A DNA stretch of 64,000 nt, taken from Dehalococcoidia bacterium. GTDB lineage: Bacteria; Chloroflexota; Dehalococcoidia; SpSt-223. A program made the translations under genes and the position numbers. The DNA is taken from positions 504,999-568,998 of the forward strand of contig BPIC01000003.1 in the NCBI GenBank assembly GCA_026003895.1. The letters run 5' to 3'. Shown piece after piece: positions 34,776 to 44,203 of the stretch (position 1 is the first letter of the stretch; the number at the start of each line of letters is the position of its first letter). The notes beneath the pieces are model-generated. The model did not search any database. It saw nothing but the letters and a program-made list of their open reading frames with translations, and was not told the DNA's origin.

Positions 34776-35450
34776 CTACTCCTCCCGGAGCACGTACCCC
34801 GTGCCGCGCAGCGTGTGGATCAGCCGCGGCTCGCCCTCGGCCTCGAGCTTCTGGCGGAGCTGCTTCACGTACACCTCCAGGACGTTCGTGCTGCCGTCGA
34901 AGTCGTAGCCCCAGACCCGGTCCATCAGCATGTCTTTGGGCAGCACTCGCCTCGGATGCTCGAGGAATTGGCGCAGGAGATCGTACTCGGTCGTGGTGAG
35001 GCCGATATCCCGCGCTCCGCGCCGCGCTCGCCGCGTACCGGTATCCAGGCTGAGGTCCGCGAACCGGAGCACCGGTGGCTGTTCGGCCTCGTGTCGCCGG
35101 AGCAGCGCCCGCACGCGGGCGAGGAGGACTGCGAAGGTGAATGGCTTCACCACATAGTCGTCGGCTCCCTGCTCCAGCCCCCGGACCTGATCGGCCGGGG
35201 CGTCCTTGGCCGTGAGCAGGAGGACCGGGAGTCGAGGGTCGGCCGCCCGCAGTCGCTGGAGCACCTCGAGCCCATCGAGGCCGGGCATCATGATGTCGAG
35301 GATCACCAGGTCCGGCGGCCGGTCGCGGGCGATGGCCAGCCCCTCGGCCCCCGAGCTGGCCGTGTCCACAGCAAAGCCCTCGTAGGACAGGCCGCGTTTC
35401 AGGACGCTGGTTACGGCCGGATCGTCGTCAATCACCAATGCGCGCTGCAT
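34776..35450 (-). CDS. OmpR/PhoB-family response regulator
   Basis: 224 residues from the ATG at 35450. Receiver domain with acidic pair DDD (8-10), phosphoacceptor D52 (LVILDIMMPG), T/A and K102-type switch (DYVVKPF). C-terminal winged helix with RARRGARDIGLTTTEYDLL and the wing RGTGYVLREE. OmpR-family proteins bind direct repeats about 11 bp apart, which is the spacing of the CTGAGG arrays in this window, so it is the best candidate for their regulator. Confidence 0.92.
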   Translation of the reverse strand: MQRALVIDDDPAVTSVLKRGLSYEGFAVDTASSGAEGLAIARDRPPDLVILDIMMPGLDGLEVLQRLRAADPRLPVLLLTAKDAPADQVRGLEQGADDYVVKPFTFAVLLARVRALLRRHEAEQPPVLRFADLSLDTGTRRARRGARDIGLTTTEYDLLRQFLEHPRRVLPKDMLMDRVWGYDFDGSTNVLEVYVKQLRQKLEAEGEPRLIHTLRGTGYVLREE

Positions 35451-35726
35451 GCACAGTGCCCTCCGCTTGTCGCCGGCCGACGCGGCGCGTCGAGCGCTGT
35501 GTATGCGAGCGGCGAAATCCGCCGGGTGACTCCGCCAGGGGACAGCGTCAGAGGCCGGCAGGCGGTTCCGCGGGTGTGCCACGCTTCGGCGGCATCACGC
35601 CATACCCTCCGGGCGGGCGCAGCGGGCTGCGCCTTCACCAACAGCACTCGCCTCGATGATGCGGCGAAGCCGGGTTCTCGATCGGTATTGTACCACCGGG
35701 CCAGCAGCCGGGGCCTCGCCACGCGC
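35451..35726. other. Noncoding spacer upstream of the two-component genes
   Basis: About 275 bp between the response regulator start and array B. No CTGAGG-type repeat lies near the response regulator start itself, and no gene was recognised. Confidence 0.45.
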
Positions 35727-35781
35727 GCTCAGCCCGGCCTCAGCCCCCCCTCAGGCTTGATTCAGCCACCACCGATACGCT
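35727..35781 (+). promoter_or_regulatory. CTGAGG array B with -10 box (ubiB-like gene promoter)
   Basis: On the plus strand the reverse complement appears: GCTCAG 35727, CCTCAG 35738 and 35749, ATTCAG 35760, 11 bp apart. Ten bases later is TACGCT (35776-35781). The orientation relative to the gene is the same as at the minus-strand sites. Confidence 0.85.
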
Positions 35782-35812
35782 GTGACTACCAACGCACGCG
35801 GCGGGGAGTGGC

Positions 35813-37486
35813 ATGGCGAACGCGCGCGAGGCTGGTCACCGGCTCCGCTACCGTCAGATCACGGATATCCTGACCCGCCACGGGCTCGGCTACCTGGCCG
35901 GCGCCGTCGGCGTGGAGCGGTTCGCGCCGTTCCACAAGGGATTGCTGGGGCATGCTCGGCGCGCAGAACCCTATACGCGGCCTGAGCACGTCCGGCTGGC
36001 ATTCGAGGAGCTCGGGGCCACCTTCATCAAGCTTGGCCAGATCCTGTCGACCCGCGCCGACCTGCTGCCGCCCGAGTACCAGGCGGAGTTGGCCAAGCTG
36101 CAGGACGCTGCCCCGTCGGTGCCGTCGGCCGTGGTGCAGGAGGCGCTCGTCGCGGAGCTCGGCGTCCCGATCGAGGCCGCGTTCGCGAGCTTTGACCCCG
36201 CGCCGCTGGCCGCGGCCTCGATCGGCCAGGCCCACGCCGCGACCCTCCTGGATGGGACCGAGGTCGTGGTCAAGGTGCGCCGACCCGGCGTCGTCGAGCA
36301 GGTCGAGGAGGACCTCGAGGTCCTGCAGAACCTGGCCGCGGCGGCAAGTCGCCGCTGGGAGGTGGCCGACCAGTACGACCTGGTCGGGCTGGCCCAGGAG
36401 TTCGCCCAGACCCTCCGGGCCGAGCTCGACTACCTCCGCGAGGGTCGGAGCGCCGAGCGCTTCGACTCGAGCTTCGCCGACGATCCGGACGTCCACATCC
36501 CGCGGGTGTTCTGGGAAACCACCAGCTCGCGAGTGCTGACCCTGGAACGGGTTCGCGGGATCAAGATCAGCGACGTGGCCGCGCTCGACGCCGCGGGTAT
36601 CGAGCGGGCTGCCTTGGCCCAACGGGCGGCGCGCATCGTCCTGAAGATGGTGTTCGAAGACGGCTTCTTCCACGCCGATCCGCACCCCGGCAACTTCTTC
36701 GTCGAGCCGGGCGGTCGGATCGGGCTGATCGACTTCGGCATGGTCGGGACGGTCGACGAGCGCACGCAGGAGCAGCTCGTGCGGCTGCTCCTGGCCATCA
36801 CCAGCCAGGAGGCCGATCGGCTCGTGGACGCCTTCCTGGAGCTTGGCGTCGCGCGGCAGCGCGTCGACCGCGGCCTGCTGCGGCAGGACCTGGAGCATCT
36901 GGTCTCGCGCTACTACGGCCGGCCACTCGGGGAGATCGCGCTGGCTTCGCTGCTCAACGACAGCCTGGACGTCGTCCGGCGCCACCACCTGCAGCTCCCG
37001 CCGAACCTGATGCTGCTGCTCAAGACGGCCGCGATGTGCGAAGGGCTGGCGGCGCAGCTCGACCCCTCCTTCCGTTTGACGACGGTGCTGGTGCCCTATG
37101 CCGAGCAGCTGATGCTGCGGCAGTATTCGCCCTTCGTCTGGGGGCGACGCCTGGGAGAGGCCGGCCTCGAGGCGGCCCAACTCGGCGCCGAACTCCCGCG
37201 ACATCTGCGGCGGCTGATCGCCGACCTGGAGCGCGGCAATCTCGAGGTGGGCATGCGGCCGACCGGCTTAGAGCCGCTGGTGCGCCGACTCGAGCTACTG
37301 GCCAACCGGATCGTGCTCGGCATTCTGGCCGCGGCCTTCATCAACGGCCTGGCGATCCTGATGTCGGTCTACCACCCGCGGGGCCTGGAGCAGTGGGCCG
37401 GAGCCCTCTTCGCCATAGGGTTCGTGCTGGCCGGTGTGTTGGGCGCCTACCTGGCGGTCAGCATTCTGCGCTCCGGGCGGGCCTGA
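35813..37486 (+). CDS. ABC1/AarF/UbiB-family atypical kinase
   Basis: 557 residues, ATG at 35813. Family motifs: KxGQ (FIKLGQILSTR), Ala-rich loop AAASIGQAH replacing the Gly-rich loop, VVVKVRRPGV with the ATP lysine, catalytic ADPHPGNFF and metal-binding DFGMVG. Two C-terminal membrane helices (ILAAAFINGLAILMSV, FAIGFVLAGVLGAYLAV) anchor it. UbiB-type proteins support quinone biosynthesis or lipid homeostasis by ATPase activity. Preceded by array B, so part of the stress regulon. Confidence 0.93.
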   Translation: MANAREAGHRLRYRQITDILTRHGLGYLAGAVGVERFAPFHKGLLGHARRAEPYTRPEHVRLAFEELGATFIKLGQILSTRADLLPPEYQAELAKLQDAAPSVPSAVVQEALVAELGVPIEAAFASFDPAPLAAASIGQAHAATLLDGTEVVVKVRRPGVVEQVEEDLEVLQNLAAAASRRWEVADQYDLVGLAQEFAQTLRAELDYLREGRSAERFDSSFADDPDVHIPRVFWETTSSRVLTLERVRGIKISDVAALDAAGIERAALAQRAARIVLKMVFEDGFFHADPHPGNFFVEPGGRIGLIDFGMVGTVDERTQEQLVRLLLAITSQEADRLVDAFLELGVARQRVDRGLLRQDLEHLVSRYYGRPLGEIALASLLNDSLDVVRRHHLQLPPNLMLLLKTAAMCEGLAAQLDPSFRLTTVLVPYAEQLMLRQYSPFVWGRRLGEAGLEAAQLGAELPRHLRRLIADLERGNLEVGMRPTGLEPLVRRLELLANRIVLGILAAAFINGLAILMSVYHPRGLEQWAGALFAIGFVLAGVLGAYLAVSILRSGRA

Positions 37487-37531
37487 ACTTCCGAGCTGGC
37501 CGTCTGACGCCGCGACTCTCGCCGACACGAA

Positions 37532-37565
37532 GACGGGCCGCGATCCCCACGATTCGCGGCCCGTC
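37532..37565. terminator. Hairpin between convergent genes
   Basis: GACGGGCCGCGA (37532-37543) and TCGCGGCCCGTC (37554-37565) form a perfect 12-bp stem with a 10-base loop, between the stops of the UbiB-like gene and the beta-propeller gene. It lacks a clear T-tract, but its position suggests bidirectional termination. Confidence 0.65.
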
Positions 37566-37615
37566 GGCTCTGCTTGCGGTGGGCGGCTCCGGGGCTCCGC
37601 AGCCACCCAACACGA

Positions 37616-38803
37616 TCAATGCTGCATACCAGGCATCGGCGCGTCGTCCGTGTGTTCGGGCAACGTCAGCTTGATCTCCGGCGCGGCGGCCGGTGCCGGC
37701 GGCAGCGATGAGAAGCTGATCCCGTTCGGCCCGGCGCCGGTCGGGATGGTGGCGACCACGCCCCCTTCGAGCAGGTCGATCACCGAGACGTTGTCGGCGT
37801 AGATGTTGCTGATGTAGGCATGGCGGCTCGACGGGTCGATGACGACGCCGTGCGCGCCAAGACCGGTTTCGACCGTGCGGACGACCTCGAAGCGGCCCGT
37901 GTCGACGATCGAGACGGTTGTGCTCGGATTGCTCCGCGTGCCCTGGTTGGCTACCAGCAGGAACTTGTCGTCCGGGCTGACGTACACCTGAATCGGGCCG
38001 ACGCCCACCTGGAGCTTCCCGAGCAGCGCCCGCGACGCCACATCCAGCTTGCCGACGGCGTTCTCGGCATTCAGCGAGAAGTACGCGAACCGGCCATCGG
38101 CCGAGAAGCCGACCTGGACGGGGCTCTGGCCGACTTCAACGTCAGCGATGTTCGCGTTGCTGGCGGTGTCGATGATGCTGAGCGTCCTGTCCCTGGCGTT
38201 GGCGACGTAGACCCACTTCCCATCCGGGCTCGGGCGCAGGCCGTGCGGGTACTCGCCGACCGGGATGGTCGCGATGGCCTGCATGGTCGCGACGTCGATC
38301 GCGGTGACGGTGTTGTCGTCGCCGTTGGTCGCGTAGGCGGTCCTCCCGTCCGGCGTCAGGATGATGTGGGCCGGCTCGTTGCCGGTGGGGACGGTGCCGA
38401 GTAGGCGGTAGGTCGCCGCGTCGATGCTCAGCGCGAGCTTCTCGTGGCCGCTGACCGCCCAGACGGTCTGTCCATCAGGCGCGACCTGCAGGTTGTGCGG
38501 CCCCTCGACCCCGGTCAGGCGGGTGACGACTTGGTTGGTGGCGGCGTCGATCACGGTCAGGCCGTTGCCGTATTCGTCGGCCACCCAGACGGTACCCTGC
38601 ACCACGCCGACGTGGCCCGCGCTGACCTGGGACTGCGCTCCTGGATGGTGCTGCTCGTGGCCGCCGGCCTGGGCAACTGCCTCCTGAGCCGCGGCCCGCA
38701 TGGCGAAGCCAAGACTCGAGCCGCCGACGGTCACGGGGAGCGAGGCCAGGCCGCCCGCCAGAGCCAGCCCGAGCAAGAGCGTGCGGACGTTGACGCGTTT
38801 CAT
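37616..38803 (-). CDS. Secreted YncE-like seven-bladed beta-propeller protein
   Basis: 395 residues from the ATG at 38803 (GGAGGAGG upstream). An N-terminal signal sequence (VRTLLLGLALAGGLASLP) precedes a His-rich linker (GGHEQHHPG) and repeated 40-residue units of the form V-x-VIDAATNQVV...P-x-G-x-x-P-H (YNVTVIDLLEG, NTVTAIDVATMQ, RTLSIIDTASN). This is the YVTN/surface-layer propeller family, extracytoplasmic. Function unknown; some members sit in metal or redox operons. Controlled by array C. Confidence 0.88.
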   Translation of the reverse strand: MKRVNVRTLLLGLALAGGLASLPVTVGGSSLGFAMRAAAQEAVAQAGGHEQHHPGAQSQVSAGHVGVVQGTVWVADEYGNGLTVIDAATNQVVTRLTGVEGPHNLQVAPDGQTVWAVSGHEKLALSIDAATYRLLGTVPTGNEPAHIILTPDGRTAYATNGDDNTVTAIDVATMQAIATIPVGEYPHGLRPSPDGKWVYVANARDRTLSIIDTASNANIADVEVGQSPVQVGFSADGRFAYFSLNAENAVGKLDVASRALLGKLQVGVGPIQVYVSPDDKFLLVANQGTRSNPSTTVSIVDTGRFEVVRTVETGLGAHGVVIDPSSRHAYISNIYADNVSVIDLLEGGVVATIPTGAGPNGISFSSLPPAPAAAPEIKLTLPEHTDDAPMPGMQH

Positions 38804-38868
38804 GCTGGTTTCCTCCTCCCGACCTGTCAGCACGGGCCAGCTGGCAGATCGGTTCTCAGGTTGTGTAG

Positions 38869-38923
38869 AGGGTAAGTCGCGAAGCTGAGCGCAGGATGAG
38901 GCACAGCTGTGCGCTGCCTGAGG
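38869..38923 (-). promoter_or_regulatory. CTGAGG array C with -10 box (beta-propeller promoter)
   Basis: CTGAGC 38885, ATGAGG 38896, CTGTGC 38907 and CTGAGG 38918 at exact 11-bp steps; 10 bp to the minus-strand -10 TACCCT (38869-38874). Confidence 0.75.
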
Positions 38924-38985
38924 AACGCCACACGGTCTTGCGCGCGCGTCGATCACTCCGATCGAATGGGTCGTGCGCAGCGTCG

Positions 38986-39231
38986 CTACCGAGGCGCTCC
39001 GACCGACTGACGTCCCGCTCCTGCCGGTGTGGGCCGTCGGGTCAGGTATTCCTCCACCTCGACGCCCCAGAAGACCACAGAACTCAGGACGAGGCTGAGG
39101 GCCAGGTCTTGCGGCGACTAGGCCATAGTGTCAAAGAAGTCCTGGAGAAACGGCACGTACACCACGGCCCGGATGGCGGCGTTCATGCCTGGCGCGACGC
39201 CGCCACTCGTCACGACCGCGACCCGCCTCAT
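38986..39231 (-). pseudogene. Chimeric remnant: pfkA start fused to the C-terminus of a cation P-type ATPase
   Basis: The ATG at 39231 overlaps the ldh stop (ATGA). The first 24 residues (MRRVAVVTSGGVAPGMNAAI and on) are the ATP-binding N-terminus of 6-phosphofructokinase. They run directly into YVPFLQDFFDTMA, a TAG stop, then in the same frame SPQDLALSLVLSSVVFWGVE and EYLTRRP, which is the C-terminal tail of a Ca2+-type P-type ATPase. A deletion has joined two genes, and one nonsense codon interrupts the tail. The original downstream partner of ldh was evidently pfkA. Confidence 0.75.
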
Positions 39232-40193
39232 GCCTCGCCCTCGCGGAGGTGGCCGATGATCCCCTTGAGCACGTCGGCCGAGCGGCGCAGCCGGGCGACC
39301 TCATCGTCGCTCAGGGGCAGTCGCAGGACCTGCGCCAGGCCGCGGCGGTCCACGACCGTCGGCAGGCTCAGGCAGACGTCGCGGATGCCGTAGTAGCCCT
39401 CAACCAGGCTGGAGACCGACAGCACGGTGCCCTGGTCGCGCAGGATCGCCTCGACGATGCGCAGCAGCCCGGCCGCGACCGCGTAGTAGGTGGCACCCTT
39501 GCGGCGGATGATCTCGTAGGCGGCGTCTCGGGTCTGGCGGAAGATCTCGTCCATCGCGGCGCGCTGGAAGGCCAGGCCCTGGGCCGCGCAGAAGTCGGCC
39601 AGGCGCATGCCGGCGATGTTGGCCAGCGACCAGACCGGCACCTCGCTGTCGCCGTGCTCGCCGATGATGTAGGCGTGGACGCTGCGGGAGTCGATGCCGA
39701 AGTGCTGGCTCAGCAGGTGGCGGAAGCGGGCGGTGTCGAGGATCGTGCCGGAGCCGATCACGCGCTCCTTCGGCAGGCCGGAGAGCTGCAGCGAGGCGTA
39801 GGTCAGCACGTCGACCGGATTCGTCGCAATCAGGAGGATGCCGTCGGGGTTGTGGCCAGTCACTGCGGGCACGACCTGGCGGAAGATGGCCGCGTTGCGC
39901 TGCAGGAGGTCGAGGCGACTCTCGCCCGGCCGCTGGTTCGCGCCGGCCGCGACGACGGTCACCGCTGCCCCGGCGCAGTCGGCGTAGTCGCCGGCCCAGA
40001 CACGCGTCGGGCGGGCGAAGGGTACGGCGTGGTTCAGGTCCATCGCTTCGCCCTCGGCCCTGGCTCGGTCGACATCGATGAGCACGATCTCTACCGCCAG
40101 GCCGCTGAGCAGCAGGGCGTAGGCGAAGGTGGCGCCTACGTTCCCGACGCCCACAATGGCAACCCGGGTCGGATACGGGCGTATTTGCAGCAC
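39228..40193 (-). CDS. ldh: L-lactate dehydrogenase
   Basis: 321 residues. NAD-binding VAIVGVGNVGATFAYAL, substrate loop GANQRPGESR (Gln before the Arg, as in LDH and not malate dehydrogenase), active-site His in IIGEHGDSEVPVW, and GTILDTARFR. It interconverts pyruvate and lactate and regenerates NAD when respiration is limited. It lies downstream of galT in the same orientation and was coupled to pfkA by an ATGA overlap before that gene was truncated. Confidence 0.93.
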   Translation of the reverse strand: MLQIRPYPTRVAIVGVGNVGATFAYALLLSGLAVEIVLIDVDRARAEGEAMDLNHAVPFARPTRVWAGDYADCAGAAVTVVAAGANQRPGESRLDLLQRNAAIFRQVVPAVTGHNPDGILLIATNPVDVLTYASLQLSGLPKERVIGSGTILDTARFRHLLSQHFGIDSRSVHAYIIGEHGDSEVPVWSLANIAGMRLADFCAAQGLAFQRAAMDEIFRQTRDAAYEIIRRKGATYYAVAAGLLRIVEAILRDQGTVLSVSSLVEGYYGIRDVCLSLPTVVDRRGLAQVLRLPLSDDEVARLRRSADVLKGIIGHLREGEA

Positions 40194-40203
40194 GTGGTCT
40201 CAA

Positions 40204-40478
40204 CTCGCTTTCAGGCCAAAACCGGCCCGGAGGCTGTGCTGAGGGCCGCTGCTCGACTCGGTGCTGGAGCCCGGGCCGATAGCCGCCCCCGCCGCGTAGT
40301 GCTCGATCTGCCACAGCAGCGCGGCATCAGGTTGATGCTCAGCCGGACGCCCCTCTGCTCGGGCACCAGGGCCGCCAGCGAGTGGTCGTCGCGGGTGGCG
40401 TGCAGCGGCCCCCGCGGCTCGGGGTAGCTGCCCACCTCGTAGCCGGACGAGGCGTCCTTGGAAGCCTGCGCTACTCAT
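40204..40478 (-). pseudogene. Frameshifted small reading frame between galT and ldh
   Basis: Two coding-like segments in different frames: YEVGSYPEPRGPLHATRDDH then, after a shift near 40325, ALLWQIEHYAAGAAIGPGSS ending in GFGLKAS and a stop. Joined, they give about 85 residues. No family recognised. It may be the end of a longer deleted gene. Confidence 0.35.
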
Positions 40479-40529
40479 GCGAGCGGAGGGGCAGGGGGCG
40501 CGCAGGCTCGTCCATGGCCGCAGTCATCC

Positions 40530-41552
40530 TCACCCACCCCGTCGCATCCCCTCGTCTTGGTCGATCGCACGACGAAGCGCAGCCGCGGTGTCTTCGGGCC
40601 GCGAGGGGTTGACGAGCATGCCCGAGCCGAGCTCGAAGCCGGCCGCCGTCGAGAGGCGCGGGACGATGCGCAGGTGCCAGACGAAGTACTCGCGGCCCTC
40701 ATCGCCGACCGGCGCGCTCTGGATGACGTAGTTGTAGTCCGGATCGCCGAGCTCGCGGCTCAGGCCGCTGAGCACCGAGCGGAGAATCGAGGCCAGGTCA
40801 TTCAACGCGTCGTCGTCGGCGTCTCCGAACGAGGGCTGGTGGAAGCGAGGCATGATCCAGGTCTCGAAGGGTGAGGCCGAGGCGAACGGCTGGAAGGCCA
40901 CGAAGCGCGCGCCCTCCAGGACGACGCGCCGCCCGTCGCTCAACTCCCGACCGAGGATGTCGACGTAGAGGCAGGTACCGAGGTCATCGTAGTGCTGCAT
41001 GGCCACGTCGAAGCGCTGGCGGATCTGGACCGGGACGACCGGGCTGGCGACGATCTGGGAGTGTGGGTGGGCCAGCGAGGTGCCGGCGCCCGGCCCGTGG
41101 TTGCGAAAGACGATGACCAGCGCGCTCCCCCCGGCGCGCAGCTCTCGATAACGGGCGCGGTAGGCTTCCAGCACGTTTCGCACCGCCGCATCATCCGCCC
41201 GAGCCAGATCGGCGCCGTGGTCGGACGATTCGATCACGACTTCGTGCCATCCGACGCCCGGCATCGCCACGAAGCCCTCGGGGCTGACGTGCCGGCGAGC
41301 GCTGCCATCGCCGGCCAGCAGCGCGAACTTGTTCGGCACGACCCGCACTCGCCAGTTGCCGTCCGGCCCGTCGAGACGCCACAGCTCGCCCGGCGTCTCA
41401 GCCTCACGCCCCGGGCAGAACGGGCAAGCTGCATCACCTGGGAGCCGGCCCCGCTGAGCGCGGAACACATCCGGCCGCCGGCCGCGTTCCGGGGCGATGA
41501 CCACCCAGTTCCGCGTGGATGGATCCTGGCGGAGCTCGGTCATGGCTGCCAT
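40530..41552 (-). CDS. galT: Galactose-1-phosphate uridylyltransferase (HIT superfamily)
   Basis: 340 residues. Zinc site CPFCPGRE, catalytic HPHSQIVASP (HxHxQ), and the second His region FVWHLRIVPRL. Length and motif order match GalT; ADP-glucose phosphorylase-like members cannot be excluded. Its ATG directly follows the TreT-YHS stop (TGAATG), so the two are coupled. Together they suggest trehalose or nucleotide-sugar metabolism feeding glycolysis. Confidence 0.9.
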   Translation of the reverse strand: MAAMTELRQDPSTRNWVVIAPERGRRPDVFRAQRGRLPGDAACPFCPGREAETPGELWRLDGPDGNWRVRVVPNKFALLAGDGSARRHVSPEGFVAMPGVGWHEVVIESSDHGADLARADDAAVRNVLEAYRARYRELRAGGSALVIVFRNHGPGAGTSLAHPHSQIVASPVVPVQIRQRFDVAMQHYDDLGTCLYVDILGRELSDGRRVVLEGARFVAFQPFASASPFETWIMPRFHQPSFGDADDDALNDLASILRSVLSGLSRELGDPDYNYVIQSAPVGDEGREYFVWHLRIVPRLSTAAGFELGSGMLVNPSRPEDTAAALRRAIDQDEGMRRGG

Positions 41553-43004
41553 TCACTCGCCGCTCCGGGGTGCTGCGGCCACGGCCCGCAGGAAGCGCTC
41601 GGGTGCGCCGGTGAACTGCTGGCGGCAGGCTTCCGAGCAGAAGGCATAGCGTCGCCCTTGGTGTTCGATGGCTAGCGCCGTGCTCGGGTCGAGCTGCATG
41701 CCGCAGACCGGGTCGCGTAGCTCGCCCGCCAGGCCGACTTTGGCCGCCGGGGCCGCAGCGACTGAAGGCGTCCCGAGCAGGGAGCCGTACAGCCGGAGCT
41801 CGTCGGCGATGAGCCGGGTCAGGAGGAAGCGCTCCCGCACCAAGTCCCGCCCGCGTTCCGCAAGCGCCCGGCCGTGGTCGGGGTGTCGGAGCAGCCAGAG
41901 CGTCCGTTCGGCGCAGGCTTCGACGGAGTCCACCAGGAAGCCACCCGCCGCGCCCTGGAGCTGCAGCGGGATGCCCCCGGCCCGACCGGCCACGACGGGG
42001 GTCCCCTTCCAGAGGGTCTCGGACACCACGAGACCGAACCCTTCGCGGAGCGACTTCTGGATGACCACGTCCGACAGGCGTTGGAAGGCGTTGACCTCGA
42101 CGTTGCCGACACCGGTCAGGTTGGTAAAGAGGTGGATGCTCGGATCGAGCCTTGCCGCGTCTCGAATCTGGCGGTACACGTCCCAACCCTCCGGGTCATC
42201 GAGCGCCATCGAGCCGACCAGCGCCAGCTGCAGGTCGGGGACCTCGGCCTTGACGAGGCGATAGGCGGCGATCACGCCGAGCGGATCTTTCCAGGGGTCG
42301 AAGCGGCTGACCTGGGTCACGAGCGGCTTGTCGACCTCCACTCCGATCCATTGCAGCACGCGCCGGGCGAGGCCCGCGCCGAGCTCGATGTTCTTCGGGC
42401 TCTCCGGGTCGATGGCCGGTGGGATGATCTCGACGCGGCCAACCGGGAAGTCAGGCGGGACGAAGCCGCCGAGCGTGAAGACCGCCGCGTCGTAGCCGAC
42501 CAGGTACGGCCGCAGGAAGCCCCAGACCTGGGGGTTCGGCTCGGAGGTGTCGATGTGGCAGCGCCAGATCCACTGCGCCGCGCCCTTGCCGTGCAGCTCG
42601 AGCAGCGCCAACGGCTGCGGGTCGTGCACGATGATGAGGTCGTACTGCTCCTCGAGCAGCCGCGCGTTGCGGGTGGCGTTCGCGAGATACGTCTCCTGCT
42701 CGGCCGCCGTCAGCTCGCGCCCGGCGCCCTGCAGGCCGTTGTGCATGGCTTTGGTGACCGAGAAGAAGGCCTCGTCGCCGGTGATCAACTTCCAGTCGGC
42801 CGCCAATCCGAGGTCGCGCAAGAGCGGGATCTCGGAGCGCAGGATCTCGGCCACGCCGCCTCCGTAGGGCGTGGCGTTCAGGTGGAGCACGCGGGCGCCG
42901 CGCAGCGGGGCCGCCAGCGCGCGGAGTTGCGCGACAGGCGCGGCCCCGGCGCTCGCCTCATAGCAGTCGATGCACTGCACCCCAACATCGACGGTCTCAA
43001 GCAT
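41553..43004 (-). CDS. Trehalose synthase-like glycosyltransferase (TreT type) with C-terminal YHS domain
   Basis: 483 residues from the ATG at 43004 (GGGGAGGA upstream). GT4-type fold: [17 protein letters not shown] at the N-terminus, HIDTSEPNP, then the nucleotide-sugar site [13 protein letters not shown] and [18 protein letters not shown]. These match trehalose glycosyltransferring synthases that use NDP-glucose and glucose. The last 50 residues are a separate YHS metal-binding domain ([26 protein letters not shown]) like the one at the start of CopA in this window. This fusion is unusual. Confidence 0.85.
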   Translation of the reverse strand: MLETVDVGVQCIDCYEASAGAAPVAQLRALAAPLRGARVLHLNATPYGGGVAEILRSEIPLLRDLGLAADWKLITGDEAFFSVTKAMHNGLQGAGRELTAAEQETYLANATRNARLLEEQYDLIIVHDPQPLALLELHGKGAAQWIWRCHIDTSEPNPQVWGFLRPYLVGYDAAVFTLGGFVPPDFPVGRVEIIPPAIDPESPKNIELGAGLARRVLQWIGVEVDKPLVTQVSRFDPWKDPLGVIAAYRLVKAEVPDLQLALVGSMALDDPEGWDVYRQIRDAARLDPSIHLFTNLTGVGNVEVNAFQRLSDVVIQKSLREGFGLVVSETLWKGTPVVAGRAGGIPLQLQGAAGGFLVDSVEACAERTLWLLRHPDHGRALAERGRDLVRERFLLTRLIADELRLYGSLLGTPSVAAAPAAKVGLAGELRDPVCGMQLDPSTALAIEHQGRRYAFCSEACRQQFTGAPERFLRAVAAAPRSGE

Positions 43005-43110
43005 GCGCGTCCTCCCCCTGTCGCCTGGCACCCGCCACCAGCCGCCCCAGGATTAGGCCGATTAGTACGACGATCAGGCCGGGGATCGGCAGCCACAACT
43101 CGGGGAGCAT
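42997..43110 (-). CDS. Small single-helix membrane protein
   Basis: 37 residues if the ATG at 43110 is used: [21 protein letters not shown] then a basic tail. Its stop overlaps the TreT start by 8 bp, which supports a real coupled gene, but the start codon lacks a clear ribosome site. Confidence 0.4.
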   Translation of the reverse strand: MLPELWLPIPGLIVVLIGLILGRLVAGARRQGEDAHA

Positions 43111-43259
43111 GCGGTCAGCACGGCGCCAGTGGAGCATCGGGCCGGACCGCTTGACCCCGATCGGGATCACCGACGCGGTCCAGTCCCGCAGCGTGGTGCC
43201 TCTCGAGTCGCACCGAGTCAGGGACGCCCGCCCCGCCGTCCGCTGTGGTGCCCGCCGGC

Positions 43260-43568
43260 TCAACGGCGGGCCCAGGTGTTGTAGAGCCACGCGAAAGCAG
43301 CGGTTCCGAGCCAGACCGAGCCACCAAAGGTGACCAGTCCAACGATGAACTCACCCGGTCGGAACCACGCACCCGTTGGGCGCAGGGGGTCTAGCGAGAG
43401 GCCGTGGAACCAAGGCTGGAAGACCCAGATCAGCGCTTCCGGCGCCACGAGGGCAAGCGCCGCGCAGATCAGATACCCGGCCAGTGCCACCGTTGCGGCA
43501 GCGTTGGCCAACGCCCGCGCCTCGAGCCTCATGGCGAGGTCCGCCTGCTCTCGTGCGATGCTAGCCAT
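43260..43568 (-). CDS. Small membrane protein, DUF5676-like
   Basis: 102 residues from the ATG at 43568 (GGAGG upstream). Starts with a helix MRLEARALANAAATVALAGY and has two to three membrane segments (LICAALALVAPEALIWVF, FIVGLVTFGGSVWLGTAAFAWLY). Similar small proteins occur beside copper and multicopper genes. First gene behind array D and likely the head of the TreT-galT-ldh operon. Confidence 0.7.
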   Translation of the reverse strand: MASIAREQADLAMRLEARALANAAATVALAGYLICAALALVAPEALIWVFQPWFHGLSLDPLRPTGAWFRPGEFIVGLVTFGGSVWLGTAAFAWLYNTWARR

Positions 43569-43633
43569 CGCAACCTCCTTTCGGCCGAGGAGTCGTTCGG
43601 GCCGGCGCGCGGGCCCCTGCCCCGGTCGTTCCC

Positions 43634-43688
43634 AGCGTACGGCGGCAGCCTTAGCGCAGCCTGAGGCGAGACTGAGGACTACCTGAGG
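43634..43688 (-). promoter_or_regulatory. CTGAGG array D with -10 box
   Basis: CTTAGC 43650, CTGAGG 43661, 43672 and 43683 at 11-bp steps; 10 bp to minus-strand -10 TACGCT (43634-43639). Would drive the DUF5676-TreT-galT-ldh genes. Confidence 0.85.
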
Positions 43689-44203
43689 AAGCGGACGGGT
43701 ATCGGACACGAGTCGGAAGCGGGCACGCCGGGTCGCGCCGGCTGAGCGGGTCGTCAATTGCTTCCGGGAACGAGGACCGCGCCCCGGCTACCACGACGCA
43801 GGATCGCCCCGCCGGTCGAGCTGTCGCCGAGGTGCTCCTCCGAGAACGCTGACCGCTCAGGACGACGCCGGCGGGGGAGTGGCGGGACCACGACGCGAGG
43901 AACAAGCCGAACCTGGACACGACAAGGGCCAGGGCCCGCGTGACGACGCTCGATCTCTCGACGGGCGGCGAAACTACCGGCCCGTTGCAGCGGTAATCAC
44001 GCGAGTTGAGCCGGAAGGGGCAGGCCCAGACGGAGGTTCCTCTACATGTAGCCGTCGAACTGGTGGTAGACGCAGGCGGTGGCGGCAGACCCAGGCGGTG
44101 GCGGCTCACCATCCCACCGGCCGGACCCGAGAGACCCCCTTCGCGGCCTCCCGAACGTTCGGGGTGCCTCTCCTGCTGCCCGTTGAGGTGGAACGCACTC
44201 CTC
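43689..44203. other. Noncoding region
   Basis: About 515 bp between array D and the DUF6544-like gene. Open frames here are Arg/Pro-rich and look like composition artefacts. No repeat or RNA gene recognised. Confidence 0.45.

Noticed and set aside
40228..40244. A further CTGAGG array upstream of ldh
   Set aside because: Only CGGAGG and CTGAGG are 11 bp apart; the other two positions and the -10 do not fit.
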